Assembly (NCBI RefSeq): GCF_009936215.1
Contig: NZ_AP019551.1
Span: forward strand, 1,822,708-1,886,707
Length of the DNA stretch: 64,000 nucleotides
Direction of reading: 5' to 3'
From: Athalassotoga saccharophila
Lineage (GTDB): Bacteria; Thermotogota; Thermotogae; Mesoaciditogales; Mesoaciditogaceae
The position numbers and the translations under genes were made by a program. Numbering within the stretch: position 1 is the first letter of the stretch; each line of letters starts with the position of its first letter. Positions 43,247-50,723 of the stretch are shown piece by piece. The notes under the pieces were generated by a model. That model was not told the DNA's origin. It saw only the letters and a list, made by a program, of their open reading frames with translations, and ran no database searches.

Positions 43247-44758
43247 TCAACCACCCCAATTCATTTCAAACTTGAAAGTGTTTGAAATCGGAGAATAAAG
43301 TACTCTCAAAATTTCTCCATAGTAAACTAAACCAATCGAACCGTAAAGATCGAAATTGTTACTTCCCGTCAATTGAATGTGATTGTATGAGAATTCTCCT
43401 CCCAAAACAAGATTGTCCATTTTGTATTCAAGATTTCCGTTGTATTGAAGATGAAAATTCGCCAGTGACGTTAAAGATGCGCTTACAGTTAAAACGCCAG
43501 AAGAGAGAAAATTCGACTTGAAATCAGGATATTGAACGAGTGCAATCTCTCCTTTGTAATTGTTGACGTTGGACAAATTCGAAAAGATAGGTCCTCCTAT
43601 CAAAAGATATCCCTGAAGTCCTATTGCAACCGGGCTCGATATGCCAACGTATATTCCAGATGGAATATTTTGGCCAGCGCTGATCTTAAGTCCAAAATGA
43701 TCGATATTTCCAAGGGCTTTGATTGTGTTATTATTTCCGTTGTAGTCCATAACAAGATTATATGTCCTTACTTTTGGGCCCATATCCATCAAAGTGAAAA
43801 TAGATGTTGAAGGAGCGCTTCTGACTGTAGAAACCGTAACTATGAAATTGGAATTTCCGCTTCTAAAAGAGGCAACGGCCATTTTATTATCCCCCACTGT
43901 GACCGTTGAATTCGTGTTGATCGTATAGGAAGGAGTACCCTGAACGGTACCCGAACTTACATTCTGCACCGATAGATTAAAATTAAGATTTGCCTGAGTC
44001 GCGCCAATTGAATTGACAAGCACATTCATGCTAAGACTGGAAGAGGGAAGATAATTTGCCTTGAATTGTATATTCTTTCCAGCACCTGCAAGCGCAAAAC
44101 CATTTCCCTCAAATTTCATGTAATTTGAGTATTTCTGAAAAAATTCAAAATTCGTGCTCTTAAATTGCCCCGGCATGATATAACTCGAGTAAAAGTCATT
44201 TTGCCACATGGCGTAATTGCTATTGGACATCGTATAAATGTTGTATACGACATAAACATTCGTTCCCGGAACATCGACCGATTTCACGGTTGACAAAACC
44301 TTTTCGTAAACGCTGTTCGGTCCAAAGAAGAAAAGATAAGGATAAGACTGTGCATACGTTATGTAGTTCGAATAAGGCTGCAAAAAGGCCATGACATTTG
44401 ATGACGAAAGATATTTAAGTTCTATTACACGTTCTGAATAACCGGCCGCTTTCATAGACATGGCAGACATGTTTGTTCCCACGAAGTAAACTCCATCGTA
44501 ATTGAAATAAAACAACCCGTATCCTTTACATATAGTTGAAAGTGCCTGATCCAAAGTCACATTGTTGAGATTCATCGTGATGTTGCCGCTTACAGTTGGA
44601 TCGACGACTATCGAAACGTTGAATGCCATCGATACATCTTGAAAAGCACTTTGAAGACTCTCCTGACTGAAAACGAAAGACGATGTCATGCCAGACGCGT
44701 AAGCCAAAACGGCAACGGAAATTAAAAGTGCAAGGGAAATCAGGATGATCTTTTTCAT
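43247..44758 (-). CDS. Divergent secretin-like protein with C-terminal extension
   Basis: 503 residues from ATG 44758 (GGGG 6 bases upstream). A signal peptide is followed by an STN domain (FSQESLQSAFQDVSMAFNVSIVVDP then NNVTLDQALSTICKGYGLF), an N1-like domain and a region parallel to the next protein (VYVVYNIYTMSNSNYAMWQNDF against IVVQVNVLEMDKSVLDSWNMSL). The secretin signature VPLLGDIPLIGxLF is missing, and about 170 extra residues of beta structure end in KFEMNWGG. I read it as a paralogue of the adjacent secretin that lost the channel lip and gained a new domain. It may be a co-assembling or adaptor subunit. Confidence 0.7.
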   Translation of the reverse strand: MKKIILISLALLISVAVLAYASGMTSSFVFSQESLQSAFQDVSMAFNVSIVVDPTVSGNITMNLNNVTLDQALSTICKGYGLFYFNYDGVYFVGTNMSAMSMKAAGYSERVIELKYLSSSNVMAFLQPYSNYITYAQSYPYLFFFGPNSVYEKVLSTVKSVDVPGTNVYVVYNIYTMSNSNYAMWQNDFYSSYIMPGQFKSTNFEFFQKYSNYMKFEGNGFALAGAGKNIQFKANYLPSSSLSMNVLVNSIGATQANLNFNLSVQNVSSGTVQGTPSYTINTNSTVTVGDNKMAVASFRSGNSNFIVTVSTVRSAPSTSIFTLMDMGPKVRTYNLVMDYNGNNNTIKALGNIDHFGLKISAGQNIPSGIYVGISSPVAIGLQGYLLIGGPIFSNLSNVNNYKGEIALVQYPDFKSNFLSSGVLTVSASLTSLANFHLQYNGNLEYKMDNLVLGGEFSYNHIQLTGSNNFDLYGSIGLVYYGEILRVLYSPISNTFKFEMNWGG

Positions 44759-44759
44759 T

Positions 44760-45914
44760 TTAATCCCCTGCCTTTTCAACTGTTATAACCACCACGATCT
44801 CTTTTTCAACTTTTACAACGTTTTGCTGGGTAAAAAGAAAGCCTATCAAAGGTATATCTCCAAGTAATGGTACCTTGGAATTTTGAGTTTGATAAGTCTG
44901 AAAATTGGCCCCTCCAACTGCCACCGTATTACCAGCCTGTGTTGTAAAAGAGGTTGTCAATGTGTTGGTTATCGTGTTTGGTACACCGGAAGAGGTTTGC
45001 TGCTGCGATGCTCCTGTTAAGGTTTCTGTCAAATTCACAAGCACAACGCCTGAGGCAGTTATCGTTGGAGTTACAGAAAGGTTTATCCCTACCGGCACGC
45101 TCAAAGTCTGCTGACCTGTTGATGTTGTATAGAGATAAGTTGTGGTTGTCACTGAATTCACAGTTCCCGTTTGTCCGCTTTGAATTCTGAGTTTGGGATC
45201 TGCAAGCATCTTTATCTCTCCATTTGAGACGAGTGCATTTATATTGGAGAGTATCGAAAGGTTATTTATTATGAATGCTGCGTTTATCGCTCCGTTAAGT
45301 ACGTTGAACGTTGTGCCGTTTGAAGAATTCGACGGCTGCGAATACTGCAAACTCATATTCCAACTGTCGAGGACAGATTTGTCCATTTCGAGCACGTTAA
45401 CCTGTACGACGATGTCTTTGGGAGGAACATCAACTGATTTTATCAAGGATATGATGGATGATTTTATACTGTCAGGCGCACCTATCATGATAAGGTAAGG
45501 AGAGGTGGTCGAAGAAAAGACATAAGGCTGCATGATTGCCGGCAGATAACTGAAAAGCGTCTTCGAATTTATGTATTTCAATTGATACGGTGTCATCTGT
45601 GCGAGGTAAAGAAAACTATTCGTTGCCGGGTTTGGAGTTCCTACGAAATAAACACCAGGCTGGATCTCTTTCCATGCGTATCCTCCCGACATGAGCATAA
45701 GGTTTAGCGCTTGAGAGATGCTCACATTGTTAAGGTTAAGCGTTATAATACCACCTATCGTCGAATCTGTAAGTATCGTTATACCCTCCTGAGTCGCGAG
45801 ATCGTTTAAGGCCTGTGTGAGTGGTTCTTGAAAGAAAGATATAGTTACATTCTGGGCAAAAACGGCAGATATGACTATAAAGATTATAAAAGAAAGCACC
45901 ATGAATTTTTTCAT
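44760..45914 (-). CDS. Compact secretin (type II/IV pilus family outer-membrane channel)
   Basis: 384 residues, much shorter than GspD or PilQ. Signal peptide (KKFMVLSFIIFIVISAVFA), STN domain (VTISFFQEPLTQALNDLATQEGITIL), one N1/KH-like domain (about 85-160), then the secretin core with SGQTGTVNSVTTTTYLY, AGNTVAVGGANFQTY and the hallmark KVPLLGDIPLIGFLFTQ. Secretins form multimeric gated outer-membrane channels. It follows the Ig-like protein by 14 bases and is part of the sigma-54 operon from 48102. No secretion ATPase or platform protein is in the window. Confidence 0.87.
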   Translation of the reverse strand: MKKFMVLSFIIFIVISAVFAQNVTISFFQEPLTQALNDLATQEGITILTDSTIGGIITLNLNNVSISQALNLMLMSGGYAWKEIQPGVYFVGTPNPATNSFLYLAQMTPYQLKYINSKTLFSYLPAIMQPYVFSSTTSPYLIMIGAPDSIKSSIISLIKSVDVPPKDIVVQVNVLEMDKSVLDSWNMSLQYSQPSNSSNGTTFNVLNGAINAAFIINNLSILSNINALVSNGEIKMLADPKLRIQSGQTGTVNSVTTTTYLYTTSTGQQTLSVPVGINLSVTPTITASGVVLVNLTETLTGASQQQTSSGVPNTITNTLTTSFTTQAGNTVAVGGANFQTYQTQNSKVPLLGDIPLIGFLFTQQNVVKVEKEIVVVITVEKAGD

Positions 45915-45928
45915 TCTATCCCCTCTTC

Positions 45929-47488
45929 TCAGTTAATCTTTTGCTGTACAGAAACGGTTGCCGTATTTTTGAAAGTTTGATCATTGAAGTAGTACATGAC
46001 GAGTCTTACAGTATAGCCCTTTGAAACCTTGAACGGTAATGTCATAGTTCTGTAAACCGTTGCACCTGAGTACAAAATACCGATATTCAATATCGCAGGT
46101 GAACTATTAACAGCATGATCTGTGGCGTCCGTTATGAAGATCTCACCAGCGTAATAAGTCATCGAATTTCCGGTATTTTTAACGTCTACTGATATATCAA
46201 CATTCGATCCGTCAGGAGTAACTTTAAAGTTTTCAAGGGCAATAGATTTAGTCAACTTTCCAACGGACAAGATGATTGGGATCTCCACCGTTGTTGCCTC
46301 TCCTCCAGAGACAGATTCATTTAACTTTAAAAGCGCATAATATTCCCCGCTTGCAGGAGCAGTCGAAGGACCTTTTCCGGCAATGACGACATTTCTGATC
46401 GAATAAGGATACAAAATCATAGGATCGGGATAAACCTTTAAATTCCCAAACAAATTCTGATCGAGTGGCGCCTCCACCACAAGACCTTGATAAGATTGTT
46501 TCATTCCGACCAATTCGAATTTAACATTCGAAATCCTGTAGTCAAGACTTTGAATGTTGAAATTCGCATTAAGAAAGGCATTCGGAACCTGAAACGGTAT
46601 GTTTATTATATATTTATCCGTACTCAAAAACGGGAATGGGCTTATCTTCTGATCTGTAACCTTCATGCTGAAACTTTGGCTTGTCATGATGCCATTTCCA
46701 AGATTTGCGGAAAGCAAAATTCTGTAATCCCCATTTGGAACAATTCTGTTGATTGGAATCCATATCGTTCTTGTTATGCCCGGAAAGGCAAGCGTTTCCT
46801 GCCTTGCGAGGCTTGTAGCGTAAACAATCTGATGAAGTGTATCTGATACAAGTCTAAACTGACCATCGAGTCCTATAACGGAATTTCCAGTGTTGGTGTA
46901 ATCCATCTCGAGAACGTAAGGTATACCAGAATTTTTAAGGCCGCTTGGGAAATTGGACGGTAAATTTTCTGAAGTGGTGCTGTAGAGTTTAACTCCTTTG
47001 AACTGCGCCTGATAGGTCATAGGCATGTTATCTATTTTAAGAGTTATAAGGACTGCCGTATTCACCCCGACTATTATGTTGCCAGTTTGATTGGGTGCAG
47101 TGTTATTTATAAGTATCGTTGCAAAGTATTCTCCCGACACGTTAGATGGAATGGTTATCGTGAAAGGCACCTGAATAGTTTGACCGGCACTGATTACAGG
47201 AGCCGTTGATGGAGTCGTTATCCAAGGTGCGCATGAATGGGTGTAAGATGCAAAGGTTGTCATACTGTAATTTCCATTCGAATCAATGTAAAAATCTCTA
47301 AAGGCAATAACGGCTGTCAATTGCACATTAGATTGATTTGTTATCGATGTATTAAAAGTTATTTGACTTCCAGGAGCACCATGCAAATTCTCTACAAGAG
47401 GCGTAACGTAAAGACCTCCTATGGCAAAAGAGATAAAAGGGACAAAAAACAAAACAATGAAAAACCCCAAAATATGCTTTAAATTCAC
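45929..47488 (-). CDS. Large secreted protein with Ig-like (NEW3/chaperone-like) repeats
   Basis: 519 residues from GTG 47488, chosen because AGGAG lies 5 bases upstream. A signal peptide (ILGFFIVLFFVPFISFA) precedes GGLYVTPLVENLHGAPGSQITFNTSITNQSN, which looks like the first strand set of PapD-chaperone or DUF916-type domains. Further Ig-like units follow: IPSNVSGEYFATILINN, LEMDYTNTGNSVIGL and VDISVDVKNTGNSMTYYAG. No C-terminal anchor is present. It may hold or escort the small secreted proteins or line the periplasm for the secretin; function is inference. Confidence 0.65.
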   Translation of the reverse strand: MNLKHILGFFIVLFFVPFISFAIGGLYVTPLVENLHGAPGSQITFNTSITNQSNVQLTAVIAFRDFYIDSNGNYSMTTFASYTHSCAPWITTPSTAPVISAGQTIQVPFTITIPSNVSGEYFATILINNTAPNQTGNIIVGVNTAVLITLKIDNMPMTYQAQFKGVKLYSTTSENLPSNFPSGLKNSGIPYVLEMDYTNTGNSVIGLDGQFRLVSDTLHQIVYATSLARQETLAFPGITRTIWIPINRIVPNGDYRILLSANLGNGIMTSQSFSMKVTDQKISPFPFLSTDKYIINIPFQVPNAFLNANFNIQSLDYRISNVKFELVGMKQSYQGLVVEAPLDQNLFGNLKVYPDPMILYPYSIRNVVIAGKGPSTAPASGEYYALLKLNESVSGGEATTVEIPIILSVGKLTKSIALENFKVTPDGSNVDISVDVKNTGNSMTYYAGEIFITDATDHAVNSSPAILNIGILYSGATVYRTMTLPFKVSKGYTVRLVMYYFNDQTFKNTATVSVQQKIN

Positions 47489-47517
47489 TTTCTCTCTCCT
47501 CTCATTTATGCTCAAAA

Positions 47518-48102
47518 TTATCTGTTAAAAACTATATTTTGAGTATTTCCGTAATTCGTTATGAATTGGCCAATATTCTCGTAAAGCACCGTAAATTCAA
47601 CCGGAACCGTGTATTGAGATCCCTTAGTCCACTGTTCGACCTGAGAATTAAGCGCTTCGACGTTAACGTTCAGCGTGTAATAACCATGATCGCTTTTGGA
47701 TAAAGTCGAAACAACGACAAAATAAATGTTGTTTAAATAGTAAGCCGAATTGTAAATCTGGCCATTACTTTGTATATCCGAATTTGACATAAAACTCATC
47801 ACATTTGATTTATTGACATTTACGTATACAAAGATATTTTGAAAGTTCAATTTTATGTTGAGCGTTGCAAGTGTTACGAGGAAATCTGTGTTTATGTTCA
47901 TCGCAGGTATTATCGGATCAAAAGCAACCGGATGAACAGAGGTGCTAAGCGCTGTTGTCTGAGCCTCCATGCATGGCATTACTTCCACAACAGAGGTAAC
48001 GCTTAAGGACGATTTATAACATTCCTCTGCCGTAATTGTGCTATTTGCAAAGATTACAGATGAAGTAAAAATGATCATAATCAATACTATTATATTTTTC
48101 AT
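47518..48102 (-). CDS. Small secreted protein of the local paralogous family
   Basis: 194 residues from ATG 48102 with AAGGAGCG upstream. A signal peptide (KNIIVLIMIIFTSSVIFA) precedes EECYKSSLSVTSVVEV, which aligns with ATCQQASLSVNSMIGI of the 49039 and 49744 proteins. Residues LVTLATLNIKLNFQNIFVYVNV match their LLAELSVKSNMSTIGVTV strand pair. It is first behind a sigma-54-type promoter whose predicted start lies about 26 bases upstream. Confidence 0.65.
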   Translation of the reverse strand: MKNIIVLIMIIFTSSVIFANSTITAEECYKSSLSVTSVVEVMPCMEAQTTALSTSVHPVAFDPIIPAMNINTDFLVTLATLNIKLNFQNIFVYVNVNKSNVMSFMSNSDIQSNGQIYNSAYYLNNIYFVVVSTLSKSDHGYYTLNVNVEALNSQVEQWTKGSQYTVPVEFTVLYENIGQFITNYGNTQNIVFNR

Positions 48103-48139
48103 GATTCGCTCCTTACACAATTTCTTATCAACAAACATG

Positions 48140-48155
48140 AGCAGTATTCATGCCA
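48140..48155 (-). promoter_or_regulatory. Sigma-54-type promoter (-24/-12) for the secretin operon
   Basis: Minus strand TGGCATGAATACTGCT: the GG at -24 and GC at -12 have the required spacing, with one change from the TTGC consensus. It lies 38-53 bases before ATG 48102, and paired half-sites lie about 80-120 bases further upstream. Confidence 0.75.
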
Positions 48156-48198
48156 AAATCTTAATTTTTTTTGACCACGATTTTTCAACCATACAAGC

Positions 48199-48221
48199 AA
48201 AAAATTCCTGAGATTCAGGAA
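48199..48221 (-). terminator. Terminator of the 48288 gene
   Basis: TTCCTGA / TCAGGAA 7-bp stem with a 3-base loop, followed on the minus strand by TTTTTT. Confidence 0.72.
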
Positions 48222-48234
48222 CGAATAAATCATC

Positions 48235-48275
48235 TTGGGAACTAATGATGCAAAATATGTCTCTATAGTTCCCAA
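48235..48275. promoter_or_regulatory. Paired activator half-sites upstream of the secretin-operon promoter
   Basis: TTGGGAACT (48235-48243) and AGTTCCCAA (48267-48275) form perfect 9-bp inverted arms separated by 23 bases, about 80-120 bases upstream of the -24 element. The same half-site recurs at 50549 and 50601. The position is that of an enhancer site for a sigma-54 activator. Confidence 0.72.
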
Positions 48276-48287
48276 ATGAATTTTTAT

Positions 48288-48851
48288 TCAATAATAATTA
48301 TGTGGAATTATCACAAATGTAAAGGCGAGGTTGTCATTCTGATCAAATTGTAAGGCTTTTGTAGAGGCAACGTAGAGATAACCACTGTGCCCGGTCTTAC
48401 CCGTGCTAAATGGAAGATCGAGAATCGATGGAGGATTGTCCGTCCTTATGTCATATACAGAATTTCCTGAAATGTTGGGGTAATAGTAAGATATATCCCT
48501 GATATTTGATTGATTCGAGATAGAAATAGAAATTCCTATAACAGAGGTCGCATCAGATTCAACGTTAAGACCGGCAAGGACAACAAAATTTTTTATGGAA
48601 TCAAAGCAATTTCCATTGTAAAAAATATCAATCAATATTTTATTGAATATATCAGGTAAGGTTGAATTAAAAACAGTTGCAGTCGCCAGAAATCCCTGAT
48701 CCATATAAAAATTTGGATCGTAAAGATGAGGAACTTCATTTTCAGTCTTAAAAGTAAGTTTTCCTCCTTCAAAAACCGGCCCCATGTTATCTGCCAAAAC
48801 AATCATAGAAAGTGCAATCAAAGATATTATAATCACGAGAATTCTTTTCAT
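48288..48851 (-). CDS. Small secreted protein, divergent family member
   Basis: 187 residues. Signal peptide (KRILVIIISLIALSMIVLA), then MDQGFLATATVFNSTL, which corresponds to IEQGYVATATSYNASF of the paralogues. A central strand pair FVVLAGLNVESDATSVIGISISIS and a C-terminal LAFTFVIIPHNYY complete the pattern. It ends in an aromatic residue, as do most of the family. A weak sigma-54-like site lies just upstream. Confidence 0.62.
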   Translation of the reverse strand: MKRILVIIISLIALSMIVLADNMGPVFEGGKLTFKTENEVPHLYDPNFYMDQGFLATATVFNSTLPDIFNKILIDIFYNGNCFDSIKNFVVLAGLNVESDATSVIGISISISNQSNIRDISYYYPNISGNSVYDIRTDNPPSILDLPFSTGKTGHSGYLYVASTKALQFDQNDNLAFTFVIIPHNYY

Positions 48852-48876
48852 ATCAATCCCCCCAAAGTTTACATCT

Positions 48877-48912
48877 CGCTAAGATTATCCCAAGAATGTG
48901 TTTAAACATTCT
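48877..48912 (-). promoter_or_regulatory. Weak sigma-54-like site and adjacent inverted repeat
   Basis: TGGGATAATCTTAGCG (48892-48877) keeps GG-N10-GC spacing but differs from consensus at several positions. AGAATGT / ACATTCT arms (48893-48912) adjoin it. Either a weak promoter of the 48288 gene or chance. Confidence 0.3.
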
Positions 48913-48995
48913 GAAAAGATCAAGAAATATAAATTAAATTATTTGCACGGTTTATTACAAAAATGAAAATAAGGATGAAAACGATGAGGAAAAAT

Positions 48996-49020
48996 AAAAA
49001 GGACACTTCAGTGTCCTTTT
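48996..49020 (-). terminator. Terminator after the 49039 gene
   Basis: GGACAC / GTGTCC stem with a TTCA loop, flanked by AAAAA and TTTT, 18 bases beyond the stop. Confidence 0.85.
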
Positions 49021-49038
49021 AAATTTTAACTTTAATTC

Positions 49039-49692
49039 TCAGAATGTGTTCTGAGGACTTATCAAAAAAGTTGTTCTTATATAATAATCGCCAGGCTTCA
49101 CGAACTCTCCCCAGTGTGTATCATACGTATCAAGAACTACGTCAACTGCACCTACATAATAAGACGAAGTAGGCAATAGATTAACTAAAAAGGTAAGCGC
49201 CTGTGGAGCAGATGAAAAGTTCCCCGTTCCCAAAAGGTTATTACTGGCATTGTTATTATAGAATATATAGTAAGAGGAATAATTCGATAGTAACGACCCA
49301 GATGCGTTGGAGGGTTGTGTTATAGTTATTGTAACATTTATATTTTGAGCATTTGATTTAACTGTCAACTCAGATATCAGGATCCCCTGATTGATTGACA
49401 AACTATCATATTGTGTATACTTACCATTTATCAATCTTTGTGAGATCTCTGGACCAGTTGTACAATTACATATTGGACATGGAGCGCCGCAGAATGAAGC
49501 ATTATAAGACGTAGCAGTGGCCACATAACCTTGCTCAATACCTATCATAGAATTAACAGATAACGAGGCTTGCTGACATGTTGCCCCTTGAGTTGCTTGT
49601 TTGTAATATCCTGCGGTATTTGCCAACGCCATGACACCTAACGCCAACATCGCAATTACAATGAGAATCAAAATCTTCTTCGTTACGATCAT
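49039..49692 (-). CDS. Small secreted protein, duplicate of its upstream neighbour
   Basis: 217 residues. Signal peptide (KKILILIVIAMLALGVMALA), then a segment nearly identical to the 49744 protein (ATCQQASLSVNSMIGIEQG and YVATATSYNASFCGA), then a diverged C-terminal part with an added Cys-rich PCPICNC stretch and GILISELTVKSNAQNINVTI. It ends TTFLISPQNTF. The unchanged N-terminal third with a changed C-terminal part suggests duplication followed by divergence or partial conversion. Three cysteines close to each other could bind metal or form disulfides. GAGGGGAG precedes ATG 49692. Confidence 0.75.
   Translation of the reverse strand: MIVTKKILILIVIAMLALGVMALANTAGYYKQATQGATCQQASLSVNSMIGIEQGYVATATSYNASFCGAPCPICNCTTGPEISQRLINGKYTQYDSLSINQGILISELTVKSNAQNINVTITITQPSNASGSLLSNYSSYYIFYNNNASNNLLGTGNFSSAPQALTFLVNLLPTSSYYVGAVDVVLDTYDTHWGEFVKPGDYYIRTTFLISPQNTF
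49484..49594. repeat. Duplicated segment, copy 1 (111 bp)
   Basis: Identical over 111 bp to 50078-50188. It encodes the conserved mature N-terminal part of the two tandem secreted proteins. Similarity continues with a few changes to the start codon, then stops abruptly on the 3' side of the genes. Confidence 0.88.
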
Positions 49693-49701
49693 CTCCCCTC
49701 T

Positions 49702-49730
49702 AAAAAGATAAGGCGGAGATCCGCCTTATC
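49702..49730 (-). terminator. Terminator/attenuator between the tandem secreted-protein genes
   Basis: GATAAGGCGGA / TCCGCCTTATC stem of 11 bp with a 2-base centre, followed by TTTTT on the minus strand. It lies between two same-strand genes only 51 bases apart, so it may favour the first gene. Confidence 0.82.
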
Positions 49731-49743
49731 TGAGAAGTTTTTA

Positions 49744-50277
49744 TCAGAAATTATTTTTAGGGGTTATTGTGAAAGTTGTTGTTACTTGATAAGTGCCGGC
49801 AGTAACCCATTGAGGAATTGAAGATGGCGCGTAAACTTCAAGAGTACCTTCATAAGGTGTATTTGGGTATCCACCATTTTGAAGAGTTAGACTTCCATTA
49901 GAGTAATTATCGCTATAATTTATGTAAGAACTTAAAGAATAATTTGAGAAGTTGGGGAAATTACTTGAAAATGCAACCGTAACACCTATAGTAGACATAT
50001 TTGATTTAACGCTGAGTTCGGCCAAGAGCACTTGACTATTCAGGCTCACGTAATGTCCTGTCAATGGATTTCCACTTGCGCCGCAGAATGAAGCATTATA
50101 AGACGTAGCAGTGGCCACATAACCTTGCTCAATACCTATCATAGAATTAACAGATAACGAGGCTTGCTGACATGTTGCCCCTTGAGTTACTTGTTCATAA
50201 TATCCTGCGGTATTTGCCAACGCCATAACGCCTAACGCCAACATCGCAATTACACCAAGAATCAGAACTTTTTTCAT
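49744..50277 (-). CDS. Small secreted protein, first gene of the sigma-54-controlled locus
   Basis: 177 residues. Signal peptide (KKVLILGVIAMLALGVMALA), then the family core: ATCQQASLSVNSMIGIEQG, YVATATSYNASFCGA, LLAELSVKSNMSTIGVTV, a YINYSDNYSNGSLTLQ stretch and the ending TTTFTITPKNNF. All beta-rich and small, so a secreted structural subunit is plausible. Not a prepilin, as no G-FxxxE site is present. It has its own consensus sigma-54 promoter, a leader of about 147 nt, GGGAGG before ATG, and a terminator directly after, which suggests the highest expression of the locus. Confidence 0.75.
   Translation of the reverse strand: MKKVLILGVIAMLALGVMALANTAGYYEQVTQGATCQQASLSVNSMIGIEQGYVATATSYNASFCGASGNPLTGHYVSLNSQVLLAELSVKSNMSTIGVTVAFSSNFPNFSNYSLSSYINYSDNYSNGSLTLQNGGYPNTPYEGTLEVYAPSSIPQWVTAGTYQVTTTFTITPKNNF
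50078..50188. repeat. Duplicated segment, copy 2 (111 bp)
   Basis: Identical to 49484-49594; the two copies are 594 bases apart. Confidence 0.88.
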
Positions 50278-50434
50278 ACTTTCTTACCTCCCTTAAAATT
50301 TAGAATTTTCAATTTTGTGAAACTAAAAACCTTCAAAAACACAAAGCGATGTGAAACCCGACTATGAATTCCCTCTCAAATAATTTTTTCCTTACCGACC
50401 TCCTTCAAAAGATTTTTAACCGTCAATTCACATA

Positions 50435-50450
50435 AGCAAGATGTGTGCCA
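50435..50450 (-). promoter_or_regulatory. Consensus sigma-54 promoter for the 49744 gene
   Basis: Minus strand TGGCACACATCTTGCT fits TGGCAyr-N4-TTGCw throughout. The expected start is near 50424. Half-sites at 50549-50609 lie about 100-160 bases upstream. Confidence 0.82.
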
Positions 50451-50547
50451 AAATTTTGGGATGTCAAAGATTTTATTTTTTTGATGATCAACTTATTAAA
50501 GAGTTATTTATTTAAGCCAGATGTTTAAGGGCTTCATGATATCAGAA

Positions 50548-50609
50548 TTTGGGAACTGACAAGACATCTTAGGATCGATTGTTCCAGTAACGTCGCATCC
50601 GTTCCCAAA
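50548..50609. promoter_or_regulatory. Shared activator sites between divergent sigma-54 promoters
   Basis: TTGGGAAC (50549-50556) and GTTCCCAA (50601-50608) are inverted half-sites, with a third partial GTTCC at 50581. They lie between the minus-strand promoter at 50435 and the plus-strand promoter at 50660, at enhancer-like distances from both. The rest of the 446-bp intergenic region holds no gene I can support. Confidence 0.7.
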
Positions 50610-50659
50610 AGTTAAAGAACGTTCAAGATTGAATGGTGTCTTTCCGATTATTCTCTATA

Positions 50660-50675
50660 TGGCATGAAACCTGCT
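50660..50675 (+). promoter_or_regulatory. Sigma-54-type promoter for the degenerate activator gene
   Basis: Plus strand TGGCATGAAACCTGCT keeps the GG/GC spacing and shares TGGCATGAA and CTGCT with the secretin-operon promoter. It lies 48 bases before ATG 50724, which has AGGAGGAATTC as ribosome binding site. Confidence 0.75.
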
Positions 50676-50723
50676 ATCAAAATTCAGAGAAAAATAAGAA
50701 GGACATGACAATAGGAGGAATTC

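Noticed and set aside
48877-48892. Third strong sigma-54 promoter before the 48288 gene
   Set aside because: Spacing fits but both core boxes deviate from consensus and no half-sites are near; kept only as a weak candidate.
49039-50277. Small secreted proteins as type IV pilins
   Set aside because: They have ordinary Sec signal peptides ending in ALA/AxA-type sites and no G-FxxxE class III site.
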